DNA of 64,000 nt from Bacteroidaceae bacterium. GTDB lineage: Bacteria; Bacteroidota; Bacteroidia; Bacteroidales; Bacteroidaceae. The stretch lies in contig JAFSKR010000014.1 of assembly GCA_017448825.1 (NCBI GenBank), positions 62,001 through 126,000 on the forward strand, given 5' to 3'. The first letter of the stretch is position 1. The number at the start of each line of letters is the position of its first letter. The notes below the pieces were generated by a model that was given only the letters and a program-made list of their open reading frames with translations, searched no databases and was not told the origin of the DNA. This document shows, piece after piece, positions 61,704-64,000 of the stretch. A program made the translations under genes and the position numbers.

Positions 61704-64000
61704 ATGAATATGGAAACAAGACAAAAACAACTATTCAAGCCTTTTTGGCTCTGCTCTCGCTTAGGCGCAGCCTTGATGCTGATGCTCGTGCTGCTCATGG
61801 GAGTCTCGCCGACGAAGATGCAGGCGCAAGAGTACATTACCGACGTGATAGTCCTCGGTTGTGGTATCAGCGGACTTGACGCGAAAAATCTGAGGAACGA
61901 GTACACCAACAAGGGGTGGACCGTCCTCGAGCAAGACCTCAACCAAGGTAACGGTGGCTGGTACGTCCACATTGCCTACAAGACCAGTAGCACTGCCAAC
62001 CCCTATTCGGACTACATTACCGACATCTGCGCGTCGAATAAAAAAGTGGATTCCTTTACCTCTGATGGGCGCACCTACTACAAGGCGCCGACCAACGACA
62101 GCAAGTTCGACGGCGACCTCAACAGAGGTTCTAACGGGAATGATATATATATTTATTACACCTGCGACCGCAAGAACCTTAGTGATTACGGCGGCAGCAA
62201 GCGCGTGATGACCCGCCTGTCGACAACAATCAACACCAACGGCAATACCGATGACGGAGACAAGTCTTCTGACGCCGTCTCTTGGCGCAACAGCTCGTAC
62301 AGTGGCTACGTCGACACGAACAAAGGAGCTGGAGTATCCACCTATATTTTCATCCATCAGCACTTCACCACACAGACGGCGAAGTGGAAAAAAGAACCCA
62401 CCTACGCCTCGGACCTTACCTACGACGGCAATAGTCAGAAGCTGATAACCTATGATCCAATCAGCGATAACGTCGGCTACACGGTGTTCAGGGTGGATGA
62501 CGGCAATTGGTCGGGTACTGTGCCCACAGCCACGAACGTAGGCAACTATAAGGTTGACTCTCGTCTTAATGGCACATGGTCGGGCAACATCTTTGCCGAC
62601 AACAGTAATGTCATCAGCAAGACGGTGACCATCAACCCGCCCATTGTCCAGGCCACCAACCTGAAGGGCGTGTTCAACCAACGCGACAAGAAGGTGAACC
62701 TCTCGTGGACCGTAGAATCTATCCCCGGCAACTATTCCAACTACAAGTGGGTGGTCTATCGCGACGGGAAAAAGATAGCCGAGCTCGCTCAAAACGTGCG
62801 TGCATACGCCGACACTGGCTTCAGCAATGAGTCGAAGCCGGTGTATGACGTCTATTATGTATCGAACTTCTGGGACGTGACGACCCGTCGCGACGACACG
62901 AAGGCCAGCGTCACCTTGAACACCACGCGCACGATGCCCGTGAAAAACCTCAAGGCGGAGCAGTTGTCGGACCGCATCGTCTTCACCTGGACTTCCGATG
63001 CCTATCCCAAAAGCTTCGGCCACAAGTTCCGCATCTACGTCAACGACGAGAAGGACCCCATCTACACCCTCACGCCGGCCGACAACCAGAGTTCCTTCCG
63101 CTGGGAGCACCGCACCACCGACCAGCACGCCAACCGGCAGAACAAGGTGGACGCCGCGACTGGTGTGCCCTATACCGAGGAGCCTCTGAGCGCCTGCGCG
63201 CCCCGAACCTATCGCATTGAGGGTGTCATTGGCGACGCCGTGCTCAACACCTATAGCGTCAGTAAGAAAGCCATTGGCGAGGCTACGAAGTTCTACGCGC
63301 TCGATGCCTCGAAGGGTGTCTATGAAGGCTCGGTGAAGCTGTCGTGGCACGTCGGCCAGCAGGGCGTTACAAATGCCAAGACCTACATCATTGAGCGTCG
63401 GCGTGCCGAGCAGGAAAATGAGGCATGGGAGACGCTGACCCGCCTGTCGAGCAGCGAAGAGTATCTGTTCTATACCGATGCGACGGCTCTGCCAGGTGTC
63501 TTCTACGACTACCGCGTCACCGTTGAGGACAAGTGCGACGACGGCACCACCGTCAACAGCGAAATGACCAACATCGGATTCGCCAAGAGTACCGGAACGG
63601 TGACGGGCCGCATAGCCTACGGCACTACGGGCACCGCCGTGCAGGGTGTCGATGTGGTGATGACGATGACCAACAGCCAGGGCAGCGAGGCTGAGCAGTA
63701 CCACTCCATCTATTTCGCCGATGCTACCGGCGGCGTGACGTGGGCATACCCCTCAGCTGACTATGCCGCCAGCCTGTTTGCCGGCGACTTCTCCATCCAG
63801 ATGTGGCTCTATCCCGAAACGTTCAGCAAGAGCCTGATAGCCCACTTCGGAGGCAATACCGGCTTAGGCATGACGGAAGCCGGCCAGCTGACCTTCAGCA
63901 ACGGCTCCACCACCTACACCTTCAACGGCATCACCCTCCAGCAGGAGAGCTACAACCACGTGGCGCTGACCCGCAGCGGCACGACGCTGACCTGCTACGT
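61704..64000 (+). CDS. large secreted multidomain protein with LamG domain, 3' end outside window
   Basis: The frame is open from the ATG at 61704 (or 61710) to the right edge, 765 codons so far. A long N terminus leads into a hydrophobic signal (ALMLMLVLLMGVSPTKMQAQ). Then: a beta-rich N-terminal module (EYITDVIVLGCGISGLDAKN, LEQDLNQGNGGWYVHIAYKT; about 35-170), an MBG-like module (about 225-310), fibronectin type III-like modules (about 315-640; LKGVFNQRDKKVNLSWTVES, KLSWHVGQQGVTNAKTYIIE), and from about 665 the start of a LamG/concanavalin-like domain (YAASLFAGDFSIQMWLYPET). It is probably a cell-surface adhesin or glycan-binding protein, and possibly a type IX or Sec-exported surface protein. 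GC content is higher in its second half. Confidence 0.85.
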   Translation, partial: MNMETRQKQLFKPFWLCSRLGAALMLMLVLLMGVSPTKMQAQEYITDVIVLGCGISGLDAKNLRNEYTNKGWTVLEQDLNQGNGGWYVHIAYKTSSTANPYSDYITDICASNKKVDSFTSDGRTYYKAPTNDSKFDGDLNRGSNGNDIYIYYTCDRKNLSDYGGSKRVMTRLSTTINTNGNTDDGDKSSDAVSWRNSSYSGYVDTNKGAGVSTYIFIHQHFTTQTAKWKKEPTYASDLTYDGNSQKLITYDPISDNVGYTVFRVDDGNWSGTVPTATNVGNYKVDSRLNGTWSGNIFADNSNVISKTVTINPPIVQATNLKGVFNQRDKKVNLSWTVESIPGNYSNYKWVVYRDGKKIAELAQNVRAYADTGFSNESKPVYDVYYVSNFWDVTTRRDDTKASVTLNTTRTMPVKNLKAEQLSDRIVFTWTSDAYPKSFGHKFRIYVNDEKDPIYTLTPADNQSSFRWEHRTTDQHANRQNKVDAATGVPYTEEPLSACAPRTYRIEGVIGDAVLNTYSVSKKAIGEATKFYALDASKGVYEGSVKLSWHVGQQGVTNAKTYIIERRRAEQENEAWETLTRLSSSEEYLFYTDATALPGVFYDYRVTVEDKCDDGTTVNSEMTNIGFAKSTGTVTGRIAYGTTGTAVQGVDVVMTMTNSQGSEAEQYHSIYFADATGGVTWAYPSADYAASLFAGDFSIQMWLYPETFSKSLIAHFGGNTGLGMTEAGQLTFSNGSTTYTFNGITLQQESYNHVALTRSGTTLTCY

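Noticed and set aside
61761-63704. 647-codon open frame on the minus strand
   Set aside because: Exact antisense of the secreted LamG protein frame, which has a signal peptide and recognisable modules; the minus frame has none.

Overview
The window looks like chromosomal DNA from a member of the Bacteroidales, most probably Prevotellaceae. Evidence: gene after gene is preceded by the Bacteroidetes sigma-ABfA -7 box TAnnTTTG (often with TTTG or TTG about 20 bp further up), Shine-Dalgarno sequences are weak, and the gene content is typical of the group (DUF4468, DUF4348, Porin_10 and DUF2764 proteins, a stand-alone AICAR transformylase, a V-type ATPase, a lactate-utilisation operon). Most of it is ordinary housekeeping DNA. 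The less ordinary parts are the two ends, the region at 40.9-43.1 kb and several intergenic stretches.

Layout. 0-1.8 kb: a DNA cytosine methyltransferase with a second gene one base downstream that runs off the left edge, preceded by a highly structured, apparently non-coding RNA region. 1.9-9.7 kb: asnA, lon, tgt, an LptF/G-type permease and a DEAD-box helicase. 9.8-16 kb: an envelope block (outer-membrane protein, TPR protein, lptC, PpiD-like chaperone) containing a 23-bp minisatellite. 16.3-19.7 kb: a lone T9SS C-terminal-domain-like protein, an ECF sigma module with a Spy-like periplasmic protein, a DUF4468 protein and a small membrane protein. 19.7-25.4 kb: a porin converging on ispE, then a kduI/EIIC operon. 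25.5-30.2 kb: a TPR histidine kinase, a stand-alone AICAR transformylase, a small basic protein and a MltF-type transglycosylase. 30.4-35 kb: lactate permease plus lutABC.

35.3-40.8 kb: HAD hydrolase, MscS channel, metallo-hydrolase, murB and a DUF4348 lipoprotein on the minus strand, diverging from pheS. 40.9-43.1 kb: a broken lipoprotein gene with one in-frame stop and two frame changes, one at a C6G8 tract. 43.2-50.9 kb: a seven-gene V/A-type ATPase operon (E, DUF2764, A, B, D, I, K); its K subunit carries the complete Na+-ligand set of the Enterococcus hirae rotor. 51.1-60.6 kb: M15 peptidase, uxaC-trmN6-HD, lptD, ruvX, def and a TPR protein. 60.7-64 kb: truncated Bro-N and DinD genes next to palindromes, then a large secreted LamG-containing protein that runs off the right edge.

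Several genes work together. LptF/G, LptC, LptD, PpiD and MurB serve envelope assembly. KduI, the EIIC-like carrier and UxaC point to uronate (pectin or glycosaminoglycan) catabolism. The permease and LutABC oxidise lactate. No tRNA, rRNA, CRISPR array or intact insertion sequence was found.
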